A DNA stretch of 64,000 nt from an uncultured Propionibacterium sp. (GCA_938036835.1 CALHWB010000019.1:12089-76088); one strand, 5' to 3'. Positions 36,281-45,427 are shown, counted from the stretch's first letter. The notes: generated from the letters alone by a model not told the origin. Translations and numbers: made by a program.

Positions 36281-37216
36281 GTGTCCGAGTGCTCGATCGA
36301 TGGGCTGCCGGTGGCGTTCGCCGCGGCGTTGGCGGGTTTCGCCGACTCGCAGCGTCTGGAGCGCAACCGTTCCGAACACACCTTGCGAGCCTATTTGGGC
36401 GATGTGACCGGCCTATTCGAGTTCCTGATGATGCGGGGTATCCACCGGCTCGACCGGGTCACACTGTCCGATCTGCGGCGCTGGCTGGCCGTTCAGCATG
36501 CCGCTGGTCTGGCCCCAGCCACCTTGCAGCGGCGTAGCGGGGCAATCCGGGTCTTCTTCCGCTGGGCGGTTCGGGCGCAACTCGTTGCCGAGGACCCCGC
36601 GGCTGGCCTGAAGTCGCCGAAGGTGCCTCATCGATTGCCCAATACCCTCACCCGAGGCGATGTCGATACCTTGCTGGCCGCCGTGTTGGATGCTGCCGCA
36701 ACCGACGACAGCCCCTTGGGGATTCGCAATGCCGCCATTCTTGAGGTGCTGTACAGCTCGGGATTGCGGGTCGGCGAATTGTGCGGTCTCGACCTGCCGG
36801 ATATCGACCGGGACCGGCGACTGGCGCGGGTGCTGGGCAAGGGCAACAAGCAGCGAAGCGTGCCGCTCGGGCTGCCGGCGCTGCGTGCGCTGGATGCCTG
36901 GTTGCTGCGCCGTGGCGAGTTGGCCGGGGATTCCTCTGGCGTGGCGGTGTTTCTGGGAGAACGCGGCGGCCGGCTGGACCAGCGGGTGGCCCGGCGCGTC
37001 GTGCACCAGGCCATGCGTGCGGTTCCGGAGGCCCCCGATATCGGCCCGCATGGGTTGCGCCACGCCATGGCCACCCATCTGCTGGAGGGTGGCGCCGACC
37101 TGCGCAGTGTTCAGGAGATGCTTGGCCACGCCTCCCTGGCCACCACCCAGATCTATACGCGGGTGACCAGCGAACGACTCCGCAGGGTCTACCAGCAGGC
37201 GCATCCCAGGGCCTGA
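36281..37216 (+). CDS. xerC: XerC-type tyrosine recombinase
   Basis: A 311-residue tyrosine recombinase. The N-terminal SAM-like core-binding domain (about 10-105) is followed by the catalytic domain with Arg163, Lys187, His257, Arg260, His283 and the nucleophile Tyr292. The HGLRHAMATHLLEGGADLR stretch is typical of XerC/XerD. In actinobacteria a xerC gene near rpsB and the M23 gene is conserved, so chromosome dimer resolution at dif is the likely role. No nearby att or dif site was recognised. GAGGGGG precedes the GTG at 36281. Confidence 0.92.
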   Translation: MSECSIDGLPVAFAAALAGFADSQRLERNRSEHTLRAYLGDVTGLFEFLMMRGIHRLDRVTLSDLRRWLAVQHAAGLAPATLQRRSGAIRVFFRWAVRAQLVAEDPAAGLKSPKVPHRLPNTLTRGDVDTLLAAVLDAAATDDSPLGIRNAAILEVLYSSGLRVGELCGLDLPDIDRDRRLARVLGKGNKQRSVPLGLPALRALDAWLLRRGELAGDSSGVAVFLGERGGRLDQRVARRVVHQAMRAVPEAPDIGPHGLRHAMATHLLEGGADLRSVQEMLGHASLATTQIYTRVTSERLRRVYQQAHPRA

Positions 37217-37310
37217 CCGGCGTGCCGGGTATCGGGTCGGGCCGCCTACCCGCTCGGCGCTTGGTCGGCTGGCCACCCGCCGCGGTGGCAGATCGGCGTG
37301 TCACCGGTTT

Positions 37311-38258
37311 TCACCGCGCGCCTAGCGGGTCGACCGTGCGGTCGTCCTGAGTCACCGAATAGTGCAGGTGACAGCCGGTCGAGTAGCCCGTGGTGCCGAC
37401 CGCTCCGACGGCTGCCCCGGCCGTCAGCTGTTGACCGACCGAGACGTCGATTGCGGATAGGTGTGAGTATGAGCTGCCTCGGCCGCCGGCATGCACCACC
37501 TCGACCCGTAGACCAAAGCCGCCCGCGGTGCCGACGAAACTGACCGTGCCGGGCCACAGCACCTGGACTGGGGTACCGCAGGGTGCGCCGATGTCCACCC
37601 CGTCGTGGAACTCCGTCAGACCACTGATCGGATTGATCCGGCCACCGAAACCCGCGGTGATCGGGCCGGCCACCGGCAGGTCACCTGGAATGGGCAATTC
37701 TGCCGTCGGGTCGGCCCGCGAACCCGGCGGCAGCTGGCGGGGGGTGGCATCCCGGGGCAACAGCCGCACCTCGCCATCGGACCCGCTGCTCAGCCACCGC
37801 ATCGGGTCGAGATAGCGTTCTCCTTCGCGAACGCCCCAGTGCAGGCAGGTTTCCGGGCCACAGTGCCCGGCTTCCAGACTGCCGATCGGGGTGCCGGCCT
37901 GCACCTGTGTGCCGACGGGCACGATGGCGGTGACGGGCTGATAGGTGGTGCGTACCCCGTCCGGGTGCTGGATGCTGAGCATCGGCACCCCGTCGATCGC
38001 TCCCACCCAACCGATTTGCCCTGCTGCCGCGGCCCGGACGAGCTCACCTGGCGTCCCGGCCAGATCGACCCCGCGATGGCCGGGTTGCCAATCGAACTCA
38101 CCCACCTCGAAGGTGCGTAGTACTCGCCCGGGCAATGGCGCCCGGCGATCGGCATCCTCGGCCCAGGAGATCGCGTGCGGAGCGCCGAGCAACAGCCCGG
38201 CAGCCACCAGGATGCCAAGCAGTTGGATCGAACGCGATATCGACGGCGATGGGAGCAT
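37311..38258 (-). CDS. secreted protein with two LytM/M23-like domains
   Basis: A 315-residue exported protein. A signal peptide spans about 1-30 (basic start, a hydrophobic core, then APHAIS). The first M23-like domain (about 45-160) has PGHRGVDLAG and LHWGV. The second (about 190-315) has FHDGVDIGAPCG, a YSHLS stretch and HLHYSV, which supply the H-x(3)-D and H-x-H zinc ligands. The usual gene beside rpsB encodes only one such domain, so the second is an addition. The roles could be peptidoglycan endopeptidase or activator of another hydrolase. ATG 38258 starts the signal peptide cleanly; ATG 38321 is the alternative. Both sit in the rpsB promoter region. Confidence 0.83.
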   Translation of the reverse strand: MLPSPSISRSIQLLGILVAAGLLLGAPHAISWAEDADRRAPLPGRVLRTFEVGEFDWQPGHRGVDLAGTPGELVRAAAAGQIGWVGAIDGVPMLSIQHPDGVRTTYQPVTAIVPVGTQVQAGTPIGSLEAGHCGPETCLHWGVREGERYLDPMRWLSSGSDGEVRLLPRDATPRQLPPGSRADPTAELPIPGDLPVAGPITAGFGGRINPISGLTEFHDGVDIGAPCGTPVQVLWPGTVSFVGTAGGFGLRVEVVHAGGRGSSYSHLSAIDVSVGQQLTAGAAVGAVGTTGYSTGCHLHYSVTQDDRTVDPLGAR

Positions 38259-38448
38259 ATCGGGATCGTTCGCGGCGCGGCCGCGATCTGCCAGGTGAAG
38301 CCCCGACTGTGGATAAGTCATGGGGCTTTCGCCCTGCCGGCCGGCAGGATCGCTGGGCGGCAGGACTGCCCGGCCTAATGACTGGGCTGGCCCAGCCGTG
38401 GCTGTGGATCTCCATCCGGTCACCGGCCGGGCTCGGAACCGGCTCAGC

Positions 38449-38478
38449 TTGGCGCCGGGTGGCGCAGCAGATTACCAT
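38449..38478 (+). promoter_or_regulatory. candidate rpsB promoter
   Basis: TTGGCG at 38449-38454 and TACCAT at 38473-38478 are 18 bases apart. A start near 38485 would give an untranslated leader of about 225 bases before the GTG. Confidence 0.45.
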
Positions 38479-38597
38479 GGGGGTGCGGTCTGCGAATGCG
38501 GGCCGACATCGCATGCATCTTCCCGGTTGCCCGTGTCCGGAACTCATCCCACGGTCCTGCGCCGTCGGCTGTAGGCGGGGTGAGTTGGTGCATCAGG

Positions 38598-38669
38598 CGG
38601 CACCGAGACCCGGTGCCGGTCAAACCAGGCCGGGCGCTTCGGCGCCCACGACATTGACCGCCCCGGGCG
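38598..38669 (+). promoter_or_regulatory. hairpin cluster in the rpsB leader, possible S2 autoregulatory element
   Basis: Three successive inverted repeats occur. GGCACC (38598-38603) pairs with GGTGCC (38611-38616). GGGCGC (38631-38636) and GCGCCC (38641-38646) close an exceptionally stable TTCG tetraloop. CCGCC (38657-38661) pairs with GGCGG (38665-38669). They lie 40 to 110 bases before the rpsB start, where S2 or termination control could act. Confidence 0.45.
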
Positions 38670-38710
38670 GGCCGCAAAGGGCTCTTGGGCGGTCGCGGAA
38701 AGGATCGATC

Positions 38711-39559
38711 GTGGCCGTCGTAACCACGCGCCAGCTTTTGGAGAATGGCGTCCACTTCGGGCATCAGACCCGGCGGTGGAACCCGAAGATGAAGCGCTTC
38801 ATCTTCAATGAGCGCAACGGCATCTACATCATCGACCTGCGTCAGTCGCTGACCTATATCGACCGGGCCTATGCCTACGTTTCCGAGATCGTCGGTCGTG
38901 GTGGGCAGGTGCTGTTCGTCGGGACGAAGAAGCAGGCCCAGGAAGCCATCGCCGAGCAGGCCACCCGGGTGGGCATGCCCTATGTCAACCAGCGGTGGCT
39001 GGGCGGCATGCTGACCAATTTTCAGACCATCTCGAAGCGGATCGGCCGGCTCAAGGAACTCGAGTCGATGGATCTGGAGAATGTCGTGCCCGGTGGATTG
39101 ACCAAGAAGGAACTGCTGGGATTGCGCCGCGAGAAGGACAAACTGGAAAAATCGTTGGGCGGTATCCGCGATATGGGCCGCACCCCGCAGGCGGTCTGGG
39201 TGGTGGACACCAAGAAGGAGCATCTGGCCATCGACGAGGCCCGTAAGTTGCGTATCCCGGTGATCGCCATTCTTGATACCAACTGCGACCCCGATGAGGT
39301 GGACTACCCGATTCCGGGCAATGACGACGCCATCCGTTCGGTGGCTATGCTCACCCGGATCATCGCCGATGCGGTCGCCAATGGACTGATGAAGCGTTCT
39401 CGCAGCTATGGCGAGCAGGCCGAGGCCGAGCCGATGCCGGATTGGGAACGTGAATTGCTGGGCGCAGCCGAACCGGCTCCGGCCGAGCATCCGGGGGAGA
39501 GCGCCGTGGCGCCTGCCGAGTCGGTGGCTGCCGCCCCGCAAAGCCCAGCCGACAAGTGA
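38711..39559 (+). CDS. rpsB: 30S ribosomal protein S2
   Basis: The 282-residue protein is S2, which bridges the head and body of the 30S subunit. The characteristic start TTRQLLENGVHFGHQTRRWNPKM, the GQVLFVGTKKQA region and the NQRWLGGMLTN motif are all present. The C-terminus is extended and rich in Ala, Glu and Pro, as often in Actinomycetota. The GTG at 38711 has AAAGGA six bases upstream. tsf follows after 33 bases, so rpsB-tsf is an operon. Confidence 0.98.
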   Translation: MAVVTTRQLLENGVHFGHQTRRWNPKMKRFIFNERNGIYIIDLRQSLTYIDRAYAYVSEIVGRGGQVLFVGTKKQAQEAIAEQATRVGMPYVNQRWLGGMLTNFQTISKRIGRLKELESMDLENVVPGGLTKKELLGLRREKDKLEKSLGGIRDMGRTPQAVWVVDTKKEHLAIDEARKLRIPVIAILDTNCDPDEVDYPIPGNDDAIRSVAMLTRIIADAVANGLMKRSRSYGEQAEAEPMPDWERELLGAAEPAPAEHPGESAVAPAESVAAAPQSPADK

Positions 39560-39592
39560 TTTGACCGATCCAAACCGCAAGAAGGAAACCAA

Positions 39593-40402
39593 ATGGCTAT
39601 TTCCGCCACCGATGTGAAGAAGCTGCGCGACCAGACCGGCGCCGGCATGATGGACGCGAAGAAGGCCCTGACCGAGGCCGAGGGCGATTTCGAGCGGGCC
39701 GCAAAATTGCTGCGGGCTTCCGGCGCCGCCAAGGCCGCCAAGCGTAGCGACCGGGCCGCCAACAATGGTCTGGTGGCGGCCACCGGGGCTTCGCTGATCC
39801 AGCTTGGTTCCGAGACCGATTTCGTGGCCAAGAACCAGGAGTTCGTCTCCTTGGCCGCGGCGATCGCTGCCGCGGTCGACCAGGGCAAGGCGAGCGATGC
39901 CGTGCAGGCACTGGAACTGCCGCTCGGGTCGGGCACCGTCGCCGGGGCGATCGCTGCCCTGGAGGCGAAGATCGGCGAGAAACTGGAATTGGCCCGGGTC
40001 GCCCGGTTCGATGGCAATGTGCATACCTACCTGCACCGGCGCAGTCAGGACCTGCCCCCACAGGTCGGGGTCCTGGTCGAGTATGAGGGGGACGACGAGG
40101 ATTTCGTGCACGCCGCCGCGCTGCAGATCGCTTCGATGCGTCCGGACTATGTCAGCCGGGCGGATGTGCCCGCCGAGGTGATCGAACGCAAGCGGCGCAT
40201 CGCCACCGAGACCGCCAAGGAGGAGGGCAAACCGGACAGGATCATCCCGAAGATCGTCGAGGGCCGGCTCAACGCCTTCTTCGAGGATGCCTGCCTGCTG
40301 GAGCAGCAGTCGATCTCGGAGGAGAACAAGACTGTCGGCAAGCTGGCCGAGGAGGCCGGGGTGACCATCGAAGGCTTCGTGCGATTCGCGGTCGGGGACT
40401 GA
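39593..40402 (+). CDS. tsf: elongation factor Ts
   Basis: This 269-residue nucleotide exchange factor recycles EF-Tu-GDP. The N-terminal TDVKKLRDQTGAGMMDAKKAL signature and the TDFVAKN motif (near 81) that inserts between EF-Tu domains are clear, followed by the dimerisation region. A GAAGG ribosome binding site lies upstream of the ATG at 39593. The stop codon falls inside a small CGGGG/CCCCG hairpin (40393-40407), and 150 bases separate it from pyrH, which seems to have its own promoter. Confidence 0.98.
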   Translation: MAISATDVKKLRDQTGAGMMDAKKALTEAEGDFERAAKLLRASGAAKAAKRSDRAANNGLVAATGASLIQLGSETDFVAKNQEFVSLAAAIAAAVDQGKASDAVQALELPLGSGTVAGAIAALEAKIGEKLELARVARFDGNVHTYLHRRSQDLPPQVGVLVEYEGDDEDFVHAAALQIASMRPDYVSRADVPAEVIERKRRIATETAKEEGKPDRIIPKIVEGRLNAFFEDACLLEQQSISEENKTVGKLAEEAGVTIEGFVRFAVGD

Positions 40403-40511
40403 CCCCGCACCCGCGGTACGGTTTCGCCGCCTGCCGGCGTTCCGGAGCCGGCCGCGCGGCGATCTGGGATTCGGTGTGCAAGCCGGCTGCCCGCCACCGG
40501 CGACTGGGCAC

Positions 40512-40517
40512 TAGAGT
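40512..40517 (+). promoter_or_regulatory. candidate -10 element of pyrH
   Basis: TAGAGT lies 37 bases before the pyrH ATG, and a GGAGGG ribosome binding site follows. No clear -35 was seen. Confidence 0.35.
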
Positions 40518-40553
40518 TGTCCAGAACCTTGACCCGATCTGGAGGGCCCGCCA

Positions 40554-41267
40554 ATGTCCGAACCCTATCGTCGCGTGCTGCTGAAATTGTCGGGGGAATC
40601 CTTCGGTGGTGGCAAGTTGGGAGTCGACCCGATCATCGTCCAGTCGGTTGCCAGGCAGATCGCGGCGGTAGTTTCCGATGGGGCCGAGGTAGCGGTCGTC
40701 GTCGGTGGCGGCAACTATTTCCGGGGCGCCGAACTGCAACGCGGCGGCATGGACCGGGACCGGGCCGACTATATGGGCATGCTGGGCACCGTGATGAACT
40801 CCCTTGCCTTGCAGGACTTCCTGGAGAAGCTGGGCGTGGACACCCGGGTGCAGACCGCCATCACCATGGGCCAGGTCGCCGAGCCATATATCCCGCGGCG
40901 GGCCGAACGGCATATGCAGAAGGGCCGGGTGGTGATCTTCGGCGCCGGCTCCGGGATGCCCTACTTCTCCACCGACACCGTGGCCGCCCAGCGGGCCCTG
41001 GAGATCAAGGCCCAGGTTCTGCTGATGGGCAAGAACGGCGTGGACGCGGTATACGACAGCGATCCAAAGACCAACCCGGCCGCGCACCGCTACGAGGAAC
41101 TCACCTTCGACGAGTTCCTCGCAAAGGACCTCAAGGTTGCCGACGCCACGGCGATCAGCCTGGCCCGCGACAACAACCTCGATATGTTGTTCTTTGGCCT
41201 GGACGATGAATCAAACATCGGACGTGCCATCGCCGGGGAGCGTATCGGAACCCGGGTGCATGCCTGA
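40554..41267 (+). CDS. pyrH: UMP kinase
   Basis: This 237-residue kinase of the amino-acid-kinase fold phosphorylates UMP to UDP. The LLKLSGESFGG start forms the phosphate loop, and VVVGGGNYFRGA and the YPRRAERHM-type region (IPRRAERHMQ) bind UMP. GAGSGMPYFSTDTVA and the late KTNPAAHRYEEL stretch are typical. It lies between tsf and frr, an order found across many bacteria. It supplies UDP for RNA and wall-sugar synthesis. Confidence 0.97.
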   Translation: MSEPYRRVLLKLSGESFGGGKLGVDPIIVQSVARQIAAVVSDGAEVAVVVGGGNYFRGAELQRGGMDRDRADYMGMLGTVMNSLALQDFLEKLGVDTRVQTAITMGQVAEPYIPRRAERHMQKGRVVIFGAGSGMPYFSTDTVAAQRALEIKAQVLLMGKNGVDAVYDSDPKTNPAAHRYEELTFDEFLAKDLKVADATAISLARDNNLDMLFFGLDDESNIGRAIAGERIGTRVHA

Positions 41268-41312
41268 GTGATACCCGCTAGCCTCACTACCAGGACACCG
41301 GAAGGACCCGAA

Positions 41313-41870
41313 GTGATCGACGCAACCTTAAAGGAAGCCAGCAGGAAGATGGCGGCCGCCATCGAGTTCGCCAGACAGGATTTCGCAACGGTGCGGACTG
41401 GACGTGCCAATCCGGCGATGTTCAACAAGATCGAGGCAGAGTACTATGGCACACCCACTCCGCTTCAGCAGCTGGCGACTTTCCAATCCCCCGAACCCCG
41501 GGTGATGCTGATCACCCCCTACGATCGGTCCGCGATGAACGCGATCGAGAAGGCGATCCGCAATTCCGACCTGGGCGTCAATCCGGCCTCGGATGGCACC
41601 TCGATCCGGGTTGTGCTGCCCGAACTCACCGAGGAACGGCGCAAGGAGTACATCAAGATCGTCAAGGCCAAGGCCGAGGAGGCCCGGGTCGCGCTGCGCA
41701 ATGTCCGGCGCCATGCGGTGGATGCGGTCAAGAAGGCGGAGAAAGACAAGCAGATCGGTGGGGACGAGGCCAAGCGCGCCGAGAAGAAGCTGGACGAGGA
41801 GACAAAGAAGTCTGTCGAGGCGGTCGATGAGCTGTTGAAGGCCAAAGAGGCCGAATTGATGGCGGTCTGA
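41313..41870 (+). CDS. frr: ribosome recycling factor
   Basis: The 185-residue factor separates ribosomal subunits after termination together with EF-G. The three-helix bundle and the RTGRANPAMFNKI hinge region are visible, with the PYDRSAMNAIEKAI and LTEERRKEYIKIVK motifs after it. The GTG at 41313 has GGAAGGA upstream. cdsA begins one base after the stop, so the two genes are coupled. Confidence 0.97.
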   Translation: MIDATLKEASRKMAAAIEFARQDFATVRTGRANPAMFNKIEAEYYGTPTPLQQLATFQSPEPRVMLITPYDRSAMNAIEKAIRNSDLGVNPASDGTSIRVVLPELTEERRKEYIKIVKAKAEEARVALRNVRRHAVDAVKKAEKDKQIGGDEAKRAEKKLDEETKKSVEAVDELLKAKEAELMAV

Positions 41871-41871
41871 G

Positions 41872-42756
41872 GTGAGCGAACCCACCGGGGCGCAGGCTGC
41901 CCAGCATCCGGTTCCGCAGCCGGCGAACCAAACGGTGCGGCGTAACCTTCCGGTGGCTATCGCGGTCGGGGTGGTGCTGTACGCCTGGATCGTGGGTACC
42001 CTGCTGTGGTGGCAATGGGGTTTCATCGTCTTTCTGGTGGCCTCGGTGGTGGCCGGGAGCTTCGAGATCACCAGTGCACTCAACAAGGTACGCCTCAATG
42101 CCGTCTTCACCCCGGTGCTGATAGGTGCGCCGGTGACCTTCGTGGTCAGCCACGTGGTTGCCCTGCGGGCTGGGCCGTTGCCGGCTGGGGCCGCGTTACT
42201 CGCCGGGCTGGCGCTGATGGTGATTGCCAGCCTGATCGGGCGGCTGCGCGGACCGGTACGGGGCTATCTAGCCGATGGGGCTGCGAGCCTGTTCACCATC
42301 GCATATCTGCCGCTGTTGCTGGGCAGTTTGATCCTGCTGCTCGCCCAGCCGCAGGGCAATCTGCGGGTGATCTGCTATTTTATTCTGGTGCCGTGCGGCG
42401 ATACCAGCGCCTATCTGGTGGGTTCGTTCCTCGGCCGGCACAAGATCGCCCCACACATCAGCCCCGGTAAGACCTGGGAGGGATTGGCCGGTGGCGTGGC
42501 GGTGACCGGGCTGATCGGCGCGCTGGTGGCCCCCGCGCTGATCGGCGCCCACTGGTGGGCGGGCGCGCTGATCGGCGTCCTGCTGGCCGTGAGCGGCGCG
42601 GTCGGGGATCTGATCGAGTCGATGATCAAGCGCGACACCGGGCTGAAGGATATGAGCAGGCTGCTGCCCGGTCACGGTGGGGCGATGGACCGGCTGGACT
42701 CCCTACTGGTGGCCGCCCCCATCGCCTGGGCGGCGATGCTGCTGCTGGTGCACTGA
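41872..42756 (+). CDS. cdsA: phosphatidate cytidylyltransferase (CDP-diacylglycerol synthase)
   Basis: A 294-residue membrane enzyme that makes CDP-diacylglycerol from CTP and phosphatidic acid. About eight helices are present. The CDP-DAG synthase signature runs from about 238 to 272: a GAVGDLIESMIKR block, then KDMSRLLPGHGGAMDR and DS. The CGDTSAYLVG region replaces the more usual DTGAY motif, a conservative change. It starts with GTG next to the frr stop and is translationally coupled. It feeds phospholipid synthesis. Confidence 0.95.
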   Translation: MSEPTGAQAAQHPVPQPANQTVRRNLPVAIAVGVVLYAWIVGTLLWWQWGFIVFLVASVVAGSFEITSALNKVRLNAVFTPVLIGAPVTFVVSHVVALRAGPLPAGAALLAGLALMVIASLIGRLRGPVRGYLADGAASLFTIAYLPLLLGSLILLLAQPQGNLRVICYFILVPCGDTSAYLVGSFLGRHKIAPHISPGKTWEGLAGGVAVTGLIGALVAPALIGAHWWAGALIGVLLAVSGAVGDLIESMIKRDTGLKDMSRLLPGHGGAMDRLDSLLVAAPIAWAAMLLLVH

Positions 42757-42907
42757 CCAAATCGGCGAGCCGGTTCCGGCCAGCTGTTAGGCGGAGGCTG
42801 GCACGGAGCCTGTTGCCTGACGGCGAATGGCGGGTGGCCTGCAAGTCCAGCCCATCCTCCAGCGCGGCCGACGACATGCCCGATCGCCATCGGGCAGACT
42901 CGAAGAC

Positions 42908-44059
42908 ATGACCGTAGCCCAGCCATCAGCCGTTCCGCCACTGGATCTCACCGCCGGGCCGGTGGCTGCCCGTCGCCGGCCATCAACCCACTGGATGGAT
43001 CTGGACCCCATTCGACGCGTCGAGGAGGTTCGCAAGCTGGGGTTGCCCGCCTTCCGGGCGCGGCAGATCTCGAACCAGTGGTTTAGCCGGCTGGCCCCGG
43101 ACCCGGCCAACTGGACCGACCTGCCTGCCGACGCCCGGGAACCGGTCGCGGCGGCGTTCTTCCCCATATTGCTCGTTCCGGTTCGTGAACAGCTGGCCGA
43201 CCACGGCGCCACCATCAAGACCGCATGGCGGGCTTTCGACGGAGTCGTCGTCGAATCGGTCATCATGCGCTATCCAAGCCGGACCACCATCTGCATCTCT
43301 TCCGAGGCCGGCTGCGGTTTGGCCTGCCCCTTCTGTGCCACCGGGCAGGGTGGGCTGCAGCGTAATCTGAGTGCCGGTGAGATCGCCTGGCAAGTATACG
43401 ATGCGGTACGCAGGCTGGCCGGCGGGGAACTGCCCGGCGGTATCGGTCGGATCAACAACGTCGTCTTCATGGGTATGGGGGAGCCGCTGGCCAATTACCG
43501 GTCGGTGCTGGCGGCGGTGCGTCAGATCCATACCCCACTACCCGATGGACTAGGGATCGGTGCCCGCGGGCTGACCGTTTCCACGGTGGGCATGGTGCCC
43601 CGCATCCGGCAGCTGGCCGGCGAAGGGCTGCCGGTCACCCTGGCGGTATCGCTGCACGCCCCCGACGATGAGCTGCGCGACGAACTGGTGCCGTTGAACC
43701 GTCATTTCAAGGTGGCCGAGGTATTGGATGCCGCCTGGGAGTATGCGCGTGTGACGCGCCGGCGGGTGAGCATCGAGTACATCTTGATCAGGGATGTCAA
43801 CGACCAGGCCTGGCGGGCTGACCTGTTGGCCAGGCGGCTGTCCGAACGCGGCGATTGGGGCTGGTATCACGTCAACCTGATCCCGCTCAATCTCACTCCG
43901 GGCAGCCGATGGACTGCCTCGCGTCCCGAAACGGAACGTGGCTTTGCCGGTCGTCTGGAAAGGGCAGGCGTGCCGGTCACGGTGCGCGAGACCCGCGGCC
44001 GGGATATTGACGGTGCCTGCGGTCAACTTGCCGCGAAGCTGGACGACGGCTCCCGCTGA
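42908..44059 (+). CDS. rlmN: 23S rRNA / tRNA adenosine-C2 methyltransferase RlmN
   Basis: This radical SAM enzyme of 383 residues methylates A2503 of 23S rRNA and A37 of some tRNAs. The cluster motif is C136-x3-C140-x2-C143, and the GMGEPLANY motif binds SAM. The methyl-carrying cysteine lies in the C-terminal DGACGQL stretch. CAGACT at 42895-42900 ends 7 bases before the ATG, so a leaderless start is likely. It follows cdsA as in many actinobacteria. Confidence 0.95.
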   Translation: MTVAQPSAVPPLDLTAGPVAARRRPSTHWMDLDPIRRVEEVRKLGLPAFRARQISNQWFSRLAPDPANWTDLPADAREPVAAAFFPILLVPVREQLADHGATIKTAWRAFDGVVVESVIMRYPSRTTICISSEAGCGLACPFCATGQGGLQRNLSAGEIAWQVYDAVRRLAGGELPGGIGRINNVVFMGMGEPLANYRSVLAAVRQIHTPLPDGLGIGARGLTVSTVGMVPRIRQLAGEGLPVTLAVSLHAPDDELRDELVPLNRHFKVAEVLDAAWEYARVTRRRVSIEYILIRDVNDQAWRADLLARRLSERGDWGWYHVNLIPLNLTPGSRWTASRPETERGFAGRLERAGVPVTVRETRGRDIDGACGQLAAKLDDGSR

Positions 44060-44137
44060 GACTGCTGCCGGATCCGGCCTGCCGGACCGGTGATCCTCCG
44101 ATGCCGTGGCTCGCCCGGCAGACGACAGCCGATGGGA

Positions 44138-45265
44138 TCAGTCTTCCGGCGGCTGGCCGATCAGGTGGGCGACCGCATCGTCGACATCGTCTACCAGCCA
44201 CAGGCGTTCGCCCATGGTGCGGTCCTGGCCCAGCGCGCTGATCAGCGGCCAGACCGGCAGTTTGCTCGTCCAGTGCTCGACACCGACGAAGACCATCGGG
44301 CAGACCTGCTCGGGGTCTGCCGAATAGTAGTTGGCGGTGGCCGCCTGGAAGACCTCCTGTACGGTGCCGGCTGCCCCCGGCAGGTAGACGATTCCGCCGC
44401 GGCAGTAGCGCAACAGGATGTCCTCGCGCAAGGCGTTGCTGAAGTATTTTGCGATGGTCGAGGCGAAGACATTGGTGGGCTCGTGGCCGTAGAACCAGGT
44501 CGGGATGCCGATCGAGCGGCCCGTCGCCCGGGTCTGGGCCAGGACCTGTAGCGCGGCGGCCACCCACAGCGTCTCGGCTCCGGCATAGTCGGGCGTGGTG
44601 CCGAGCTGGGCGATGGCCTCGCTCAAGACGGCGAATTGGCCGGCTAGCCTAGCGCCCAGATTCGCGGCCTCCATGGCGCCCGGCCCGCCTCCGGTCAGGA
44701 TGGTGAAACCGGCCTGGGTGAGTTGGGCGGCGAGCCGCGCCGAACCGATATAGGCATCGCTGCCACGTTGCTGGGCATGGCCGCCCATCAGCCCGACGAT
44801 GCTGGTGGGCGCGATGCCGGTCAATTGCTCGGCCAGCGCGTCGGTGATGGCATGGTCATGCAGCGTCATCGCCAGGGATTCGGCCAGTGGTGTCGGCTCC
44901 AGGACGGACCTGGCCCAACCGTAGATCTGGGCGTCGCGGGTTTGTGGGTAGAGCCGTCCGGCCAGTACCGCGTCGTAGAGCTCGGTGGGGGAGTAGAGCA
45001 TCGCCCGGTAGGGGTTGAATGGCAGATTGGGTAGCCGCGGGAAGATCAGCGCACCGCGTTCCAGCAGGCCGTCCCGGCTCTCGTCCGGCAACTCGCAGCC
45101 CAGGAACAGCGCACCATCGACCCGCACTCGGGCTAGGTCCGCGGCTCTGGCCGCCAGATCGACCGACTGTATCACCCAGCCACCGATGTGTTCGGCACCG
45201 TCGATGTGGGCATCCCAGTCGGCCAGCGACTCGATCTCCAAAGTCGGTGGATGCACGGTGTTCAT
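44138..45265 (-). CDS. large LOG-family (Rossmann nucleotide-binding) protein
   Basis: The 375-residue product has a TIGR00730/LOG-like domain in its C-terminal part: GGGPGAMEAANLG near 190 and PGAAGTVQEVF near 305. The second differs from the usual PGGxGTxxE by one Gly-to-Ala change. An N-terminal extension of about 150 residues is unlike the small LOG phosphoribohydrolases that activate cytokinins. The function is therefore unclear, and nucleotide or nucleoside monophosphate binding is the only safe statement. GAGGAG lies just upstream of the ATG at 45265. It stands alone on its strand after the permease gene. Confidence 0.78.
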   Translation of the reverse strand: MNTVHPPTLEIESLADWDAHIDGAEHIGGWVIQSVDLAARAADLARVRVDGALFLGCELPDESRDGLLERGALIFPRLPNLPFNPYRAMLYSPTELYDAVLAGRLYPQTRDAQIYGWARSVLEPTPLAESLAMTLHDHAITDALAEQLTGIAPTSIVGLMGGHAQQRGSDAYIGSARLAAQLTQAGFTILTGGGPGAMEAANLGARLAGQFAVLSEAIAQLGTTPDYAGAETLWVAAALQVLAQTRATGRSIGIPTWFYGHEPTNVFASTIAKYFSNALREDILLRYCRGGIVYLPGAAGTVQEVFQAATANYYSADPEQVCPMVFVGVEHWTSKLPVWPLISALGQDRTMGERLWLVDDVDDAVAHLIGQPPED

Positions 45266-45427
45266 CGGTACTCCTCGCCGGCGGTCGCGTGTGCAACTCA
45301 TCCTAGAGGGCTTGTGGGAATGCCCGATCGGGGTTCGTAAAACGTCTGGGCCGAGACCGCCGGGTCGGGATGCGAGCTACCCGGGCAGTCTCGGCCGGCC
45401 GGTTCTGGTGTCAGCCCAGGCGCCGGC

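Larger units (their letters stand above)
38259..38710. other. rpsB upstream region and leader
   Basis: This 452-base gap separates the minus-strand M23 gene from rpsB. It contains the rpsB promoter candidate at 38449-38478, the hairpin cluster at 38598-38669 and the rpsB ribosome binding site (AAAGGA at 38699-38704). No protein gene is credible in it. Confidence 0.6.

Noticed and set aside
36281..37216. Tyrosine recombinase as sign of an integrated element
   Set aside because: The XerC-like length, full active site and conserved place near rpsB indicate the housekeeping recombinase; no att repeats or phage genes are near.
38444..40111. Long minus-strand open frame of more than 500 codons opposite rpsB and tsf
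   Set aside because: It is the antisense of two certain genes, has no start signal or known domain, and is explained by the rarity of stop codons in GC-rich DNA.
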